DNA of 64,000 bases from Sulfurimonas sp. C5 (GCF_029872055.1 NZ_JARXNQ010000002.1:62001-126000), one strand, 5' to 3'. Positions 1 to 9,006 are shown, counted from the stretch's first letter. Program-made: numbers and translations. The notes: generated from the letters alone by a model not told the origin.

Positions 1-1
1 A

Positions 2-133
2 AATGTAAATTTTGGAATTATCACGACAATAGCACTGATTATTGCAGTAGTGGTGGATCTTGTGATGCTGCCTGCAATTTTAAGTAAATTTGATGGAAAA
101 GATAAAAGTTTTTTACAAGGGAATGATAGATGA
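2..133 (+). CDS. RND/MMPL-family exporter, C-terminal end only
   Basis: The window opens inside this gene and shows only its last 43 codons, ending at TGA 131-133. The translation has a hydrophobic run with an acidic residue (TTIALIIAVVVDLVMLPA) followed by a short charged tail. This is the usual last transmembrane helix of RND superfamily exporters of the MMPL/hopanoid or lipid type. The stop overlaps the ATG of the next gene (ATGA), so the two are probably translationally coupled. That neighbour is a lipid acyltransferase, which fits a lipid-exporting role. The substrate cannot be read from this fragment. Confidence 0.6.
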   Translation, partial: NVNFGIITTIALIIAVVVDLVMLPAILSKFDGKDKSFLQGNDR

Positions 134-2262
134 TTAATGTAGAAAAATTATTAGAAAATAACTATGAAAACCAATTAAAAAAACTTCCACCCTGGTCGGT
201 CAAGTTATTAGTTTCAGGATTTAAAAAACTTTTTTGTGAAAAGAAGCTCAATAAGATAGACCAAGGTAAAGAACATCTGAGAGGTTTGGAGTTTACCGAT
301 AATCTTTTAGACGGTCTTGGTATTACATATAGGGTAAAACCAAAAGAGTTGCAAAATATTCCGGCAACAGGAAGGCTGATTGTAATTGCAAACCATCCAA
401 CAGGGATGCAAGATTCTTTTTCTTTAGTGCAGCTAATTGCGAATGCAAGAGAAGATAAAAAGGTAAAACTTCTTATAAATTCAATGTTGTATGAAACATC
501 GAAAGGGTTTGGCTGGGGGATACCAGTAGATGTAAGAGGGGGGATATCTAAAACAAGTCTGCAAGCGATCAATGAAACCCTCGAAAATGAAGAAGCACTT
601 ATTATTTTTCCTGCAGGGTTTGTAAACCGTTTCTCATTTCTCCAAGGTTTAAAAGATAGTGAGTGGAAAGTTAGTTTTCTAAAAATAGCACAAAAAACCC
701 AAACACCGATATTGCCAATAAAGGTCAAAGGAAGAAATTCTTTACTGTTTTATATAGCTTCATTTCTTTTACCAAAACATATTTCTGGACTTTTACTGAT
801 GCGTGAATTTGTCAATGCCGGTAAGCAAAAAGCACTTAACTTTACGATCGGAAAAGTGATTCCTCCTGAGTCGTTTGCAAATAAAGCAATTACAACACAA
901 GAGTATTTGCAGATGTTTTATAAACACCTGTACACTTTAGAGAAAAATAAAGGGGATATTCTAAAAACAGAGATTACAATTGGAGCACCTAAAAATAAGA
1001 AGATGTTAAAAGATGAGGTACAAAGAGCTGAGTATCTCGGGGAGACTGCTGATGGCAAAATGATTATCTTAGCTGATGCAAAACATTCACCTTTTTTACT
1101 CCGTGAGCTTGGACGTGTTCGTGAGATCTCATTCCGTGCGATTGGTGGAGGTACGGGTCAGGCACATGATAATGACTTGTATGATCAGTATTATAAACAT
1201 CTTATTCTTTGGGATAGTGAAGAGCTCGAGATCGTAGGAGCCTATAGAATAGGTGAGTGTGAGGATATTATAAAAGATAAGGGACGAGAGGGGTTATACA
1301 CATATAACTTATGTACTTTTAGTAATGATTTTCAGGAGTATTGTGGTAATTCGGTAGAACTAGGACGTAGTTTTGTACAGCCGAAGTACTGGAGTACACG
1401 TGCTCTTGATAATCTCTGGCAGGGTGTTGGTGCATATCTCGCACATAATCCAAAGATCAAATATACTTACGGAACTGTTACAATCAATGCAAATACTCCC
1501 AAAAAAGCTGTAGCTGCTTTAGTTTACTTTTATTCAACATATTTTTCATGCAGTACTCATATGATGCAGGCAAAAACACCTTATGTAATGTCGGATGCAA
1601 GTAAAGAAGAGTTTGATATCCTTTTTGAAGGACTTTCATATAAAGAGGGTTTTGTAGTACTCAAAAAATATCTTAAAGAGTTAAACACATCAGTACCGAC
1701 ACTTTTTAAGCAATATACGGAACTTTATGAAGATGGAGCTGTAAGGTTTTTTGATTTTAGTGTAAACGAGTCTCTCTTTGGAGTAGTTGAGGGATTTATT
1801 ATCGCAGATAATTCGCGAATGAAAAAAGAAAAAAGAAAACGTTATATTGAAAGTTATGAAAAACTAAAAACTATAGATAAACTCACAGGACTTTCTACAA
1901 AAGCTCATTTCTGTGAACAGCTAAGTACGATGCTGAAGTATAAAAGAAAGACAGATACAAATACTGCCGTTGTTGTACTAGAACTGGATGAAAACGAGAT
2001 AAATGAGAGCCTGTTAGTGAAAGCGGCAAACGTATTAAAAAGGTCACTTAGAGATGATGACCTTATAGGAAGATACGATACACAAAAATTGATTTTTGCT
2101 TTGAAAAATGTTGCTGAGGATGACTTAGATAAAATCTTGAAAAAATTAAAAATGGCTCTGAAACTAGAGTGTTCTTTTAACAGCGCTTATTTTGGAGACA
2201 ACGATAACCTTGAACAAGAGTTATGCTCTATAGAAAATAACATGTTTGCAAAAGCATCATAA
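130..2262 (+). CDS. PlsC acyltransferase + GNAT-like N-acyltransferase (OlsF-like) with degenerate GGDEF tail
   Basis: This 710-residue protein has three parts. Residues about 70-270 are a PlsC/LPLAT acyltransferase with the NHxxxxD motif (NHPTGMQD, 88-95) and an FPAG motif. Residues about 300-550 resemble the OlsB/hemolysin-type N-acyltransferase (LGRVREISFR, then GAYRIG). Residues about 579-690 follow a GGDEF domain (IDKLTGL start, LIGRY strand), but the signature is DTQKL (650-654) and the segment before it is shortened. An RxxD I-site (641-644) lies exactly five residues before the signature. Bifunctional OlsF enzymes make ornithine or related aminolipids by N- and O-acylation, and that is the inferred role here. 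ATG overlaps the upstream exporter stop. The GGDEF part should be catalytically dead but could bind c-di-GMP. Confidence 0.75.
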   Translation: MINVEKLLENNYENQLKKLPPWSVKLLVSGFKKLFCEKKLNKIDQGKEHLRGLEFTDNLLDGLGITYRVKPKELQNIPATGRLIVIANHPTGMQDSFSLVQLIANAREDKKVKLLINSMLYETSKGFGWGIPVDVRGGISKTSLQAINETLENEEALIIFPAGFVNRFSFLQGLKDSEWKVSFLKIAQKTQTPILPIKVKGRNSLLFYIASFLLPKHISGLLLMREFVNAGKQKALNFTIGKVIPPESFANKAITTQEYLQMFYKHLYTLEKNKGDILKTEITIGAPKNKKMLKDEVQRAEYLGETADGKMIILADAKHSPFLLRELGRVREISFRAIGGGTGQAHDNDLYDQYYKHLILWDSEELEIVGAYRIGECEDIIKDKGREGLYTYNLCTFSNDFQEYCGNSVELGRSFVQPKYWSTRALDNLWQGVGAYLAHNPKIKYTYGTVTINANTPKKAVAALVYFYSTYFSCSTHMMQAKTPYVMSDASKEEFDILFEGLSYKEGFVVLKKYLKELNTSVPTLFKQYTELYEDGAVRFFDFSVNESLFGVVEGFIIADNSRMKKEKRKRYIESYEKLKTIDKLTGLSTKAHFCEQLSTMLKYKRKTDTNTAVVVLELDENEINESLLVKAANVLKRSLRDDDLIGRYDTQKLIFALKNVAEDDLDKILKKLKMALKLECSFNSAYFGDNDNLEQELCSIENNMFAKAS

Positions 2263-2263
2263 A

Positions 2264-2479
2264 GCTGATAGTAAAGACGGAGTATTTAAAAAGTATTACA
2301 GTGATGGAAATGTTTCTGCAGAAGAAAACTATATAGCTGGACAGAAGCATGGACTCTTTCAAACATGGAACAGAAAGGTGAACCGAAAAGAGAGAGTCAA
2401 ATTGTAGTTTTGGTAAAAAAAAGGTAGTTGGAAATACTAGAATTCTAAAGGAGAAGTGAGAACGATCGATTACCGTTAA
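2264..2479 (+). pseudogene. Decayed YwqK-type repeat gene, C-terminal remnant
   Basis: Read with frame changes, this stretch gives SKDGVFKKYYSDGN, then EENYIAGQKHGLFQTW, then GEPKRES, and finally GSWKY, a stop, NSKGEVRTIDYR and TAA at 2477-2479. It aligns without net gap to the last 70 or so residues of the intact repeat protein ending at 8977 (KYYSNG, KTWYNNGKPKE, GTWKYYDSRGRVRTSTYR). Frame shifts near 2385 and in the A-tract at 2415-2422, plus an in-frame TAG where the homologue has Tyr, show it is broken. No start codon or promoter is visible, and it begins directly after the acyltransferase stop. It is probably the remains of a paralogue of the 7079-8977 gene. Confidence 0.75.
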
Positions 2480-2509
2480 ATTAATCATCTTGGATCACGT
2501 TTGTAATTC

Positions 2510-2526
2510 AAGAGTCGATAACTCTT
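2510..2526. terminator. Small perfect hairpin, weak terminator candidate
   Basis: AAGAGT and ACTCTT form a perfect 6-bp stem around a 5-nt loop. There is no good T-run after it, so termination is uncertain. It lies between the pseudogene and the efflux operon. Confidence 0.25.
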
Positions 2527-2596
2527 CACTCTCATTTTAAATAATCAAACAAAAGTTTTTAGCCGTTTATTTATATTTATACTTCAAAATATTGGT

Positions 2597-2602
2597 TACA
2601 AT
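2597..2602 (+). promoter_or_regulatory. Possible -10 element of the efflux operon
   Basis: TACAAT lies 43 nt before the GTG start of the TolC-like gene, in an AT-rich stretch without coding potential (2480-2645). No clear -35 box is present, which is usual for sigma-70 promoters in this phylum. Confidence 0.35.
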
Positions 2603-2645
2603 ACTTTTAGATAAACAAAATAGATTTTTTTAAAGTGAGAAAAAA

Positions 2646-3863
2646 GTGAGGTATAAGCCGTTATTTTTAAAGCTTGTCTTTGTGGGTATTAGCACTTTTG
2701 TTACTGTCTCTTATGCTGAAGATGTGGTACTTACAGTTGATAAAAAAAAGATATTAGATGAGAAGAAAAAAAGTATAAAAGCTGGGGCAAAAGCACAGCG
2801 TTACGAATGGCTTTCACCTGTAAATCTTTCTGCATCACATACACAGCAATATTCTGATAAAACAAATACAAGAAGTGGACTTTCCCAGCTTTCAGCATCT
2901 TTTTCTCAAAATATTTTTCGTTCTGGCGGCATCTACTACACAATTAAATATGCTGATGACAAATACAGTTATGATGCTCTTTCATTAGAACAGCAAAATA
3001 AAAATTATCAAAAAGAGATTATCCTCTCCACGTTGCGTATAAAAAAGTATGAATTACAACTCAAACAGAGCGAGTATCTAATTGAAAACAAAAAGATCAC
3101 ACTTTTCTTAAAACAAACGCAGTACGAAGTAGGAGATATAGATATTACTTTGTTAAATGACGCTTTGATGGAGAAAAATACGGAACAGACAAATTATGTA
3201 CTTTTGCAAGAAACCCTGGCAAGTGAGCAATTGGAACTGCAAAAATATACGGATGTTTCAGCAGAATCAATCTCTCTGCCTACATTTTCATTGATTGATG
3301 AAATAACATATAATAAGTACAACTATAACATCGCCATGGCAAAACAACAAAACAATGTTACTTATGACAGCTATAAAAAAGGGATGGCTGATTATCTTCC
3401 ATCTGTGAAGTTTAATGCTCAAGCGACTTATACAAGTTACGATAGCGGCGCAGTAGTATTAAATCAAAACGGTACACTCTACAGTGCAGGCTTGGTGCTA
3501 AACATCCCACTTGATTATAACGCTTTTGCATCAGTAGAAGAGAAATATGCATCACATTTAGAACAACTAGCACAGACAAATGATACACAAAGAGAAGAGA
3601 TTTTAGAGTATAAAAAAACACTTCTTGCAATTAACCGATATAAAGAAGTGAATAAAATTTTACAAGAGAATTTAGAACTTTATACAAAATTACGAAAAAT
3701 TACTAAAAAAGCCTTTGAAACAGGATATAAAACAGGGTATGACGTACAAATTCTAGATAATTCAATAAGTTCTGCAAAATTAGAGATAGAGATAAATAAG
3801 ATAAACATTCAACTTGAACTTGCTAAATTACATTTTGCTATAAAAGATAAGGAACAATTATGA
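2646..3863 (+). CDS. TolC-family outer membrane efflux protein
   Basis: 405 residues starting at GTG. An N-terminal signal peptide (about 1-24, ending VSYA before ED) is followed by the alternating coiled-coil helices and short strands typical of outer membrane factors. It is somewhat shorter than E. coli TolC. It would form the outer-membrane and periplasmic duct of a tripartite pump. Its stop overlaps the ATG of the membrane fusion protein (ATGA at 3860-3863), and the two MacB-type ABC genes follow. The efflux assignment therefore rests on both the fold and the operon. The substrate is unknown. Sequence divergence within this family makes finer assignment unsafe. Confidence 0.8.
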   Translation: MRYKPLFLKLVFVGISTFVTVSYAEDVVLTVDKKKILDEKKKSIKAGAKAQRYEWLSPVNLSASHTQQYSDKTNTRSGLSQLSASFSQNIFRSGGIYYTIKYADDKYSYDALSLEQQNKNYQKEIILSTLRIKKYELQLKQSEYLIENKKITLFLKQTQYEVGDIDITLLNDALMEKNTEQTNYVLLQETLASEQLELQKYTDVSAESISLPTFSLIDEITYNKYNYNIAMAKQQNNVTYDSYKKGMADYLPSVKFNAQATYTSYDSGAVVLNQNGTLYSAGLVLNIPLDYNAFASVEEKYASHLEQLAQTNDTQREEILEYKKTLLAINRYKEVNKILQENLELYTKLRKITKKAFETGYKTGYDVQILDNSISSAKLEIEINKINIQLELAKLHFAIKDKEQL

Positions 3864-5029
3864 AAGAGCATTCACTAGAAGATACAATAGGTGTACAGAA
3901 AACAAAAACATCCAAATGGAAACGCTTATTTGTATGGCTAAGTCTAATAGTTGTTCTTGCAGTTGTTGTTGGTATGAAATTTATGCCAGAGAAAGAACAT
4001 GTCGAGTATAAGACGCAAGCTGCAGAAGTTCGAGATATTGTTATTACTGTTTCAGCAACAGGAAACTTGGAACCTACAAATACAGTAGATGTCGGCATAG
4101 AAGTTTCAGGGACGATTACCGACGTGTATGTAGATTTTAACGATTATGTAAAAAAAGGGCAACTTCTAGCCAAGATCGATACAACAAAGCTTGAATCAAA
4201 AGTAAGAAATTCCAAGGCGGCACTTGCCGTTGCAAAAGCAGAACTTGAAAATACAAAAGTTTCACTTCATAATGCTAAAGTGGAACTAGAACGTGCACAG
4301 ACTTTATTTAAATCTACAAAAGGGAACTACCCTTCAAGTAAAGAGATGGAAGCGACAAAGGCTACATACGATCTTGCAAGTGCCAGTTATAGCGGGAAAA
4401 AAGCACTGGTTTTGCAAGCTGAGGCAAATCTACAGACTAATGAAGATGATCTGCGCAAAGCAGTTGTCCGTTCACCATTGGATGGTGTCATACTTAACCG
4501 CAGTATTGATGTGGGGCAAAGCGTTGTTGCTTCGATGCAGATTCCGATACTTTTTACGATTGCAGAAAACTTGGCAAAGATGGAGTTGTCGGTAAGTGTT
4601 GATGAAGCAGATATAGGACAGGTGAGTAAAGGACAGAGTGTCTCATTCACCGTTGATGCCTATCCAAAAAAAACTTTTAGCGGAGTGATCACGAAAGTAC
4701 AATACAATTCTGAGATAGTAGACGGGGTGGTGACTTATAATGCGATTGTCGCAGTCAATAACAATGATTTACTGTTAAGACCTGGAATGACGGCAACTGC
4801 ACAGATAAAAACACAAGAGTTTAAACAGGTACTGACTATCCCCAATGCAGCATTACGGTATGCTCCACAAGCGGAAAATACAGATAATATTCAGGGGGAT
4901 AGAGTCTGGATTTTGGAAAAGGGTAAGCCTCAATCAAGAGAGGTGGTTTTAGGAGAAAGCGATGGTGTTTACACAATCGTTAAAAGTGGATTAGCAAAAG
5001 ATGTAAAAGTGATCATAGGTAGTAAATAG
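3860..5029 (+). CDS. macA: MacA-like periplasmic adaptor (membrane fusion protein)
   Basis: 389 residues. One N-terminal transmembrane helix (about 22-42) is followed by a biotinyl-lipoyl half motif (VSGTITDVYVDFNDYVKKGQ), a long coiled-coil hairpin (about 105-195), the second lipoyl half (VRSPLDGVILNRSIDVGQ) and beta-barrel domains ending in the usual VIIGSK-type strand. This is the HlyD/MacA adaptor layout. It bridges the inner-membrane ABC permease and the TolC-like channel. Start and stop are tightly coupled to both neighbours: 4-nt overlap upstream, 2-nt gap downstream. The macA symbol is by analogy; macrolide transport is not shown by the sequence. Confidence 0.85.
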   Translation: MKEHSLEDTIGVQKTKTSKWKRLFVWLSLIVVLAVVVGMKFMPEKEHVEYKTQAAEVRDIVITVSATGNLEPTNTVDVGIEVSGTITDVYVDFNDYVKKGQLLAKIDTTKLESKVRNSKAALAVAKAELENTKVSLHNAKVELERAQTLFKSTKGNYPSSKEMEATKATYDLASASYSGKKALVLQAEANLQTNEDDLRKAVVRSPLDGVILNRSIDVGQSVVASMQIPILFTIAENLAKMELSVSVDEADIGQVSKGQSVSFTVDAYPKKTFSGVITKVQYNSEIVDGVVTYNAIVAVNNNDLLLRPGMTATAQIKTQEFKQVLTIPNAALRYAPQAENTDNIQGDRVWILEKGKPQSREVVLGESDGVYTIVKSGLAKDVKVIIGSK

Positions 5030-5031
5030 TA

Positions 5032-5754
5032 ATGTCTGAGAAAAAAAAATTCCCTTTGATTGAGTTCAGGAAAGTAGAAAAAGTGTACGGCAGCGGAGAG
5101 GCTATGGCATATGCACTTAAAGGGATTGATTTGGCGATTGAGAAAGGGGAGTTCGTTGCTATTATGGGACCAAGTGGTTCTGGTAAGTCAACAATGATGA
5201 ATATTATAGGCTCTTTGGATGTCCCTAGCAGCGGAGAGTATAGATTTGACGGTGTTGATGTTGGAAGTTTAGATAAAGAACAGCTAGCTCTTTTAAGACG
5301 ATATTATCTTGGATTTGTTTTTCAAGGATTTAATCTTCTGGCAAAAACGACAGCGCTTGAAAATGTTGAATTGCCTTTGATTTATAAGGGAATTAAACCT
5401 CAAGAGCGTAAAAAGATGGCATTTGAAGCATTGGAGAAAGTAGGTATATCTCATGTATGGGACCATACTCCAGGAGAACTTTCCGGTGGACAGCAACAGC
5501 GTGTGGCAATAGCCCGAGCAATAGTTACAAACCCGAAAATACTTTTAGCTGATGAGCCGACGGGAAATCTGGATACGGCAAGAAGCATAGAGATAATGGA
5601 GTTGCTGCAAAAGTTTAACAAAGAGCAGGGGATTACCGTAATCATGGTCACACATGAGAAAGATATGGCCCATTTTGCTCAAAGGATTATCCATTTTAAA
5701 GACGGCTTAATCGAAAATATTGAGTTAAACGCAAAGGGTAAAGATGTTCATTAA
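5032..5754 (+). CDS. MacB/LolD-type ABC transporter ATP-binding protein
   Basis: 240 residues with all nucleotide-binding motifs: Walker [10 protein letters not shown] (46-54), a Q-loop in FVFQGFNLL, signature LSGGQQQR (about 150-157), Walker [10 protein letters not shown] and the H-loop in MVTHE. The sequence belongs to the MacB/LolD subgroup, which powers mechanotransmission rather than transmembrane transport. In E. coli MacB the ATPase and permease are fused; here they are separate genes with an 11-bp overlap. It acts on the cytoplasmic face of the pump built from the flanking proteins. Confidence 0.9.
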   Translation: MSEKKKFPLIEFRKVEKVYGSGEAMAYALKGIDLAIEKGEFVAIMGPSGSGKSTMMNIIGSLDVPSSGEYRFDGVDVGSLDKEQLALLRRYYLGFVFQGFNLLAKTTALENVELPLIYKGIKPQERKKMAFEALEKVGISHVWDHTPGELSGGQQQRVAIARAIVTNPKILLADEPTGNLDTARSIEIMELLQKFNKEQGITVIMVTHEKDMAHFAQRIIHFKDGLIENIELNAKGKDVH

Positions 5755-6958
5755 TGCCTTATTACTTGCAATAAAAGAGATCAGAAGAAATTTACTCCGT
5801 TCATTTTTAACGGTGCTTGGGATTGTAATCGGTGTTGCATCAGTGATTGCTATGGTAATTTTAGGGGATGGTACAACTGCACATATTACGCAAAATATTT
5901 CTAAACTCGGAAGCAATATGCTGACGTTAACTCCGGGAGCAGAGCGTAGAGGTCCCGCATCTGCAGGGATTACAACAAAACCTTTTAATATAGATGATAT
6001 TGCCGTACTTCAAAGAGAGACAACTTCCATTAGTGCAGTTGCTCCTTCAACAGCGGCAAGTTTGACGGCCGTTTACGGCAATGAAAATCATACAACGGCG
6101 GTATACGGTACAAATAATGACTACTTTACGATTCGTGATTGGACTATCGATAAAGGAAGAACATTTACAGAGCAGGAATTAAGCAGCGGAAAAGCTGTAT
6201 GTGTAATAGGACATACGGTTCAAGAGGAGTTATTCGGGCAACAAAACCCGATCAATAAAAACATACGTTTGGAAAAATTTTCGTGTCAGGTGATAGGTAC
6301 TTTGGAGTCTAAAGGGGCTGCAGGAATGAGAGGAATGGATCAAGACGATTTTATAGCGGTTCCAATTAGAATGTTCCAGCGCCGAATAAGCGGGAGCAGA
6401 GATATTAGTGCTATTTTGCTTTCGTTTAAAAAAGATGCAAATATAGAGGAAGCAAAAAAAGAGGTAACACTTATCATGCGTGAGATTCGACGTATTCGTA
6501 AAGGAATGGATGATGATTTTCATGTACATGATATGCGTGATATCATTAAGACGATGACATCAACGACTAAAATGTTAACTTATTTACTTGGTTCTGTGGC
6601 AGCAATTAGTTTACTTGTTGGTGGAATAGGTATTATGAATATTATGCTGGTTTCAGTCACTGAACGTACCCGTGAAATCGGTATCCGTCTTGCAATCGGT
6701 GCTATGGAGCGGGAAGTGTTGCTTCAGTTTTTGGTTGAATCTATTGTCCTTTCATCGCTTGGCGGACTTATAGGGGTGATTATCGGTTTAGCGATAGCAT
6801 TTGGAGCAACAAACTATTTTGATATACCCTTTATTATTAATACAACGGTAATAATTGTAGCTTTTATATTTTCTATGTTTGTGGGGATCTTTTTTGGATA
6901 CTTCCCTGCAAAAAAAGCAGCGAAGATGAACCCGATAGATGCCCTGCGACACGAATAA
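5744..6958 (+). CDS. macB: MacB-type ABC transporter permease
   Basis: 404 residues. A first transmembrane helix near residues 18-40 is followed by a large periplasmic MacB_PCD domain (about 45-250) and three C-terminal transmembrane helices. It carries the conserved FtsX/MacB cytoplasmic segment TERTREIGIRLAIGA, which couples to the ATPase. It ends in the typical basic stretch PAKKAAKMNPIDALRHE. It is the last gene of the efflux operon, overlapping the ATPase gene by 11 nt. Together with the TolC-like protein, adaptor and ATPase it should form a complete MacAB-TolC-type exporter. Possible substrates are peptides, lipids or drugs, and none can be chosen from sequence. Confidence 0.88.
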   Translation: MFINALLLAIKEIRRNLLRSFLTVLGIVIGVASVIAMVILGDGTTAHITQNISKLGSNMLTLTPGAERRGPASAGITTKPFNIDDIAVLQRETTSISAVAPSTAASLTAVYGNENHTTAVYGTNNDYFTIRDWTIDKGRTFTEQELSSGKAVCVIGHTVQEELFGQQNPINKNIRLEKFSCQVIGTLESKGAAGMRGMDQDDFIAVPIRMFQRRISGSRDISAILLSFKKDANIEEAKKEVTLIMREIRRIRKGMDDDFHVHDMRDIIKTMTSTTKMLTYLLGSVAAISLLVGGIGIMNIMLVSVTERTREIGIRLAIGAMEREVLLQFLVESIVLSSLGGLIGVIIGLAIAFGATNYFDIPFIINTTVIIVAFIFSMFVGIFFGYFPAKKAAKMNPIDALRHE

Positions 6959-7052
6959 TGTAAATCGTGACTACGAAAAGTAACATAAACTAATAAATAT
7001 CGATTTTATAAGAAGTTTCTCCGTCACTTTTCAGCTTGCTTTTGTAAATTTA

Positions 7053-7058
7053 TATAAT
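7053..7058 (+). promoter_or_regulatory. -10 element for the YwqK-repeat gene
   Basis: TATAAT 21 nt before the ATG at 7079, with a strong ribosome binding site (GAAGGGGA) between them. No -35 consensus is seen. Confidence 0.5.
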
Positions 7059-7078
7059 TAAATTTCAGAAGGGGAAGT

Positions 7079-8977
7079 ATGAAGGGAAAAATACTTTTTT
7101 ATGATGCAGAGAAACTGCAAGGGGTATTAACAGACGAAGAGGGAAAACGTTATACTTTTACACAAGAAGACTTAAGAGGAGAAACAGAAGTTTCTCAAGG
7201 CACAGAAGTTGACTTTTTAAGTGATGATGGTGAGAGTGCACAAGATATTTATATAATTAAAGCAACAGCTCCGGCAGAAGCAGTTGCACAGCCACAACCA
7301 CAGGTAAAAAATCCACATTTCACAAATGCTCCGGATGCTGAATACGTACCGTGTAAAACGGGAGGACTTTTCTCTTGGAAAGGGTGTTATACACGTACAC
7401 AATGGTGGAAAGTTTTCATTTCGCTTTTTATTGTCAATATGATTATCTGGGTTATCGAAGGGGTAATGGTCTCAAAAGGGATATGGGCTGCAGCATCGCT
7501 TGGTTATGACGCTTACAATAGCGGTATGGATGGCGTAGAAAACGGACTGATCGATATGGCAATTACGCGTACCGTTATGATGGGACTTGGTATGATCGCA
7601 TGGTTTTTCATAGCTTGGATCGCTTTTGTGTCATCTATTAAACGTTTTCATGATGCGAATATGTCTGGTTGGATGATACTTATCGGTATTATCCCATTTG
7701 TTGGTCCGCTGATCGTATTTATAATGAATGGATTTGTGGGTTCAAAACCGTATGGCAATCTTTATTGTGTTGAAAAAGACCCTGCAGGCAGACCGATTGT
7801 AAAAGGTTCTCCGCAAGAAGAGGCTCTAAACAAGTTCAAAGAAGAACAAGCTAACAAACCGCCAATGTTTAGTGCAAAACAGAAAAAAATTATGGGAATC
7901 GTTGCTCTTATTCTCGTTGTTATAGCGGCAATCGCATATTATATGACGTTTAACATCTCATATACGGTAGAAAAAACTTACTCTGACGGTGTAAAACGTT
8001 CAAGTATCAGTTATAAGAGCTGGTATGATTCACAAAATAACGGACTAAGAGACGGTGAGTCAAAAGTTTGGTATCCTAATGGACAGTTAAAAACTGAGGA
8101 ACATTACTCAAACGGTGCAAGAGACGGCAGTTTTAAAGTGTGGAGTGATAAAGGTGTTTTAACGAGCGAAGCTAACTACAAACTCAATAAAAAAGATGGT
8201 GCTTTTAAAGAGTTTAAATTTGACGGAAAACCTCGTTTAGAAGAAAATTATAAACTCGATAAAAAAGACGGTGTGTTTAAAAGATGGGATTATTACGGAC
8301 GTTTAGTCGCAGAAGAAAACTATCAAAACGATAAAAAACATGGTGTATTTAAATATTATAGAGATGAGAAACTTGAAAGAGAAGAGAACTATAAAGATGA
8401 TCAAAAAGACGGTGTGTTTAAAAAATGGTATGTATATGGCGATAAAAGTACTTTGACAGAAGAAGTAAACTACACAGCCGGTAAGAAAAACGGAAGTGCT
8501 AAATATTGGGATTCAAAAGGTGTTCCAAGATCTGAAGAAAATTATGCGAATAATGAAAGAAACGGTGTTTTTAAACAGTATTACAGCGGTAATCTAAGAT
8601 ATTTAGATACTTACAGTAATGGCGAACGTAACGGTGAATATAAAAGATGGTCTTATGACGGTAAAAATCTTGAAGAACAAGGCACTTATAAGTACAATAA
8701 AAAAGACGGTACGTTTAAAAGATGGAGTAATGGTCAATTGACCTCGGAAGAAAATTATAGAGATGGTCAACGCCATGGTGAACAGAAATACTACTCTAAT
8801 GGTAAAATATACAGACTTGAGACATACAATTTTAACAGACGTACAGGGGCTTACAAAACATGGTATAACAATGGCAAGCCAAAAGAAGTAGGTCAGTATA
8901 GTTATATTGGACGTCGCACGGGTACATGGAAATATTATGATTCTCGTGGACGAGTAAGAACTAGTACTTACCGATAA
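7079..8977 (+). CDS. Cold-shock-like domain + DUF805 membrane domain + YwqK/MORN-type repeat protein
   Basis: 632 residues in an unusual order. Residues 1-62 resemble a small cold-shock/OB domain (MKGKILFYDAEKLQGVLTDE). A Pro/Gln linker leads to a DUF805 membrane domain (about 98-240, FSWKGCYTRTQWW, then SIKRFHDANMSGW). One further transmembrane helix (about 270-292) precedes 13 repeats of about 23 residues (KDGVFKRWxxxGxLxxEENY). The repeats match the YwqK antitoxin-component/MORN_2 type and should be extracytoplasmic if the last helix exports them. The gene has its own promoter and terminator, so it stands alone. The function is unknown; a surface or envelope role is possible. A decayed paralogue lies at 2264-2479. 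Confidence 0.8.
   Translation: MKGKILFYDAEKLQGVLTDEEGKRYTFTQEDLRGETEVSQGTEVDFLSDDGESAQDIYIIKATAPAEAVAQPQPQVKNPHFTNAPDAEYVPCKTGGLFSWKGCYTRTQWWKVFISLFIVNMIIWVIEGVMVSKGIWAAASLGYDAYNSGMDGVENGLIDMAITRTVMMGLGMIAWFFIAWIAFVSSIKRFHDANMSGWMILIGIIPFVGPLIVFIMNGFVGSKPYGNLYCVEKDPAGRPIVKGSPQEEALNKFKEEQANKPPMFSAKQKKIMGIVALILVVIAAIAYYMTFNISYTVEKTYSDGVKRSSISYKSWYDSQNNGLRDGESKVWYPNGQLKTEEHYSNGARDGSFKVWSDKGVLTSEANYKLNKKDGAFKEFKFDGKPRLEENYKLDKKDGVFKRWDYYGRLVAEENYQNDKKHGVFKYYRDEKLEREENYKDDQKDGVFKKWYVYGDKSTLTEEVNYTAGKKNGSAKYWDSKGVPRSEENYANNERNGVFKQYYSGNLRYLDTYSNGERNGEYKRWSYDGKNLEEQGTYKYNKKDGTFKRWSNGQLTSEENYRDGQRHGEQKYYSNGKIYRLETYNFNRRTGAYKTWYNNGKPKEVGQYSYIGRRTGTWKYYDSRGRVRTSTYR
8048..8974 (+). repeat. 13 protein-level repeats of about 23 codons
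   Basis: Tandem units start with (K/R)(D/N/H)G and end with EENY or a variant. They are degenerate at DNA level, so expansion and contraction by slippage is limited. They encode the C-terminal half of the DUF805/YwqK-repeat protein. Confidence 0.85.
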
Positions 8978-9006
8978 AACCAAAAAATTAATTATTAATT
9001 TTCAAT

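Noticed and set aside
162-728. Minus-strand open frame of 188 codons inside the acyltransferase gene
   Set aside because: It is fully antisense to a well-supported gene, has no ribosome binding site, and its composition mirrors the plus-strand codons.
8048-8974. Tandem repeats as a CRISPR array or minisatellite
   Set aside because: The repeats are degenerate in DNA, keep one reading frame, and match a protein repeat family. There are no identical direct repeats with unique spacers.
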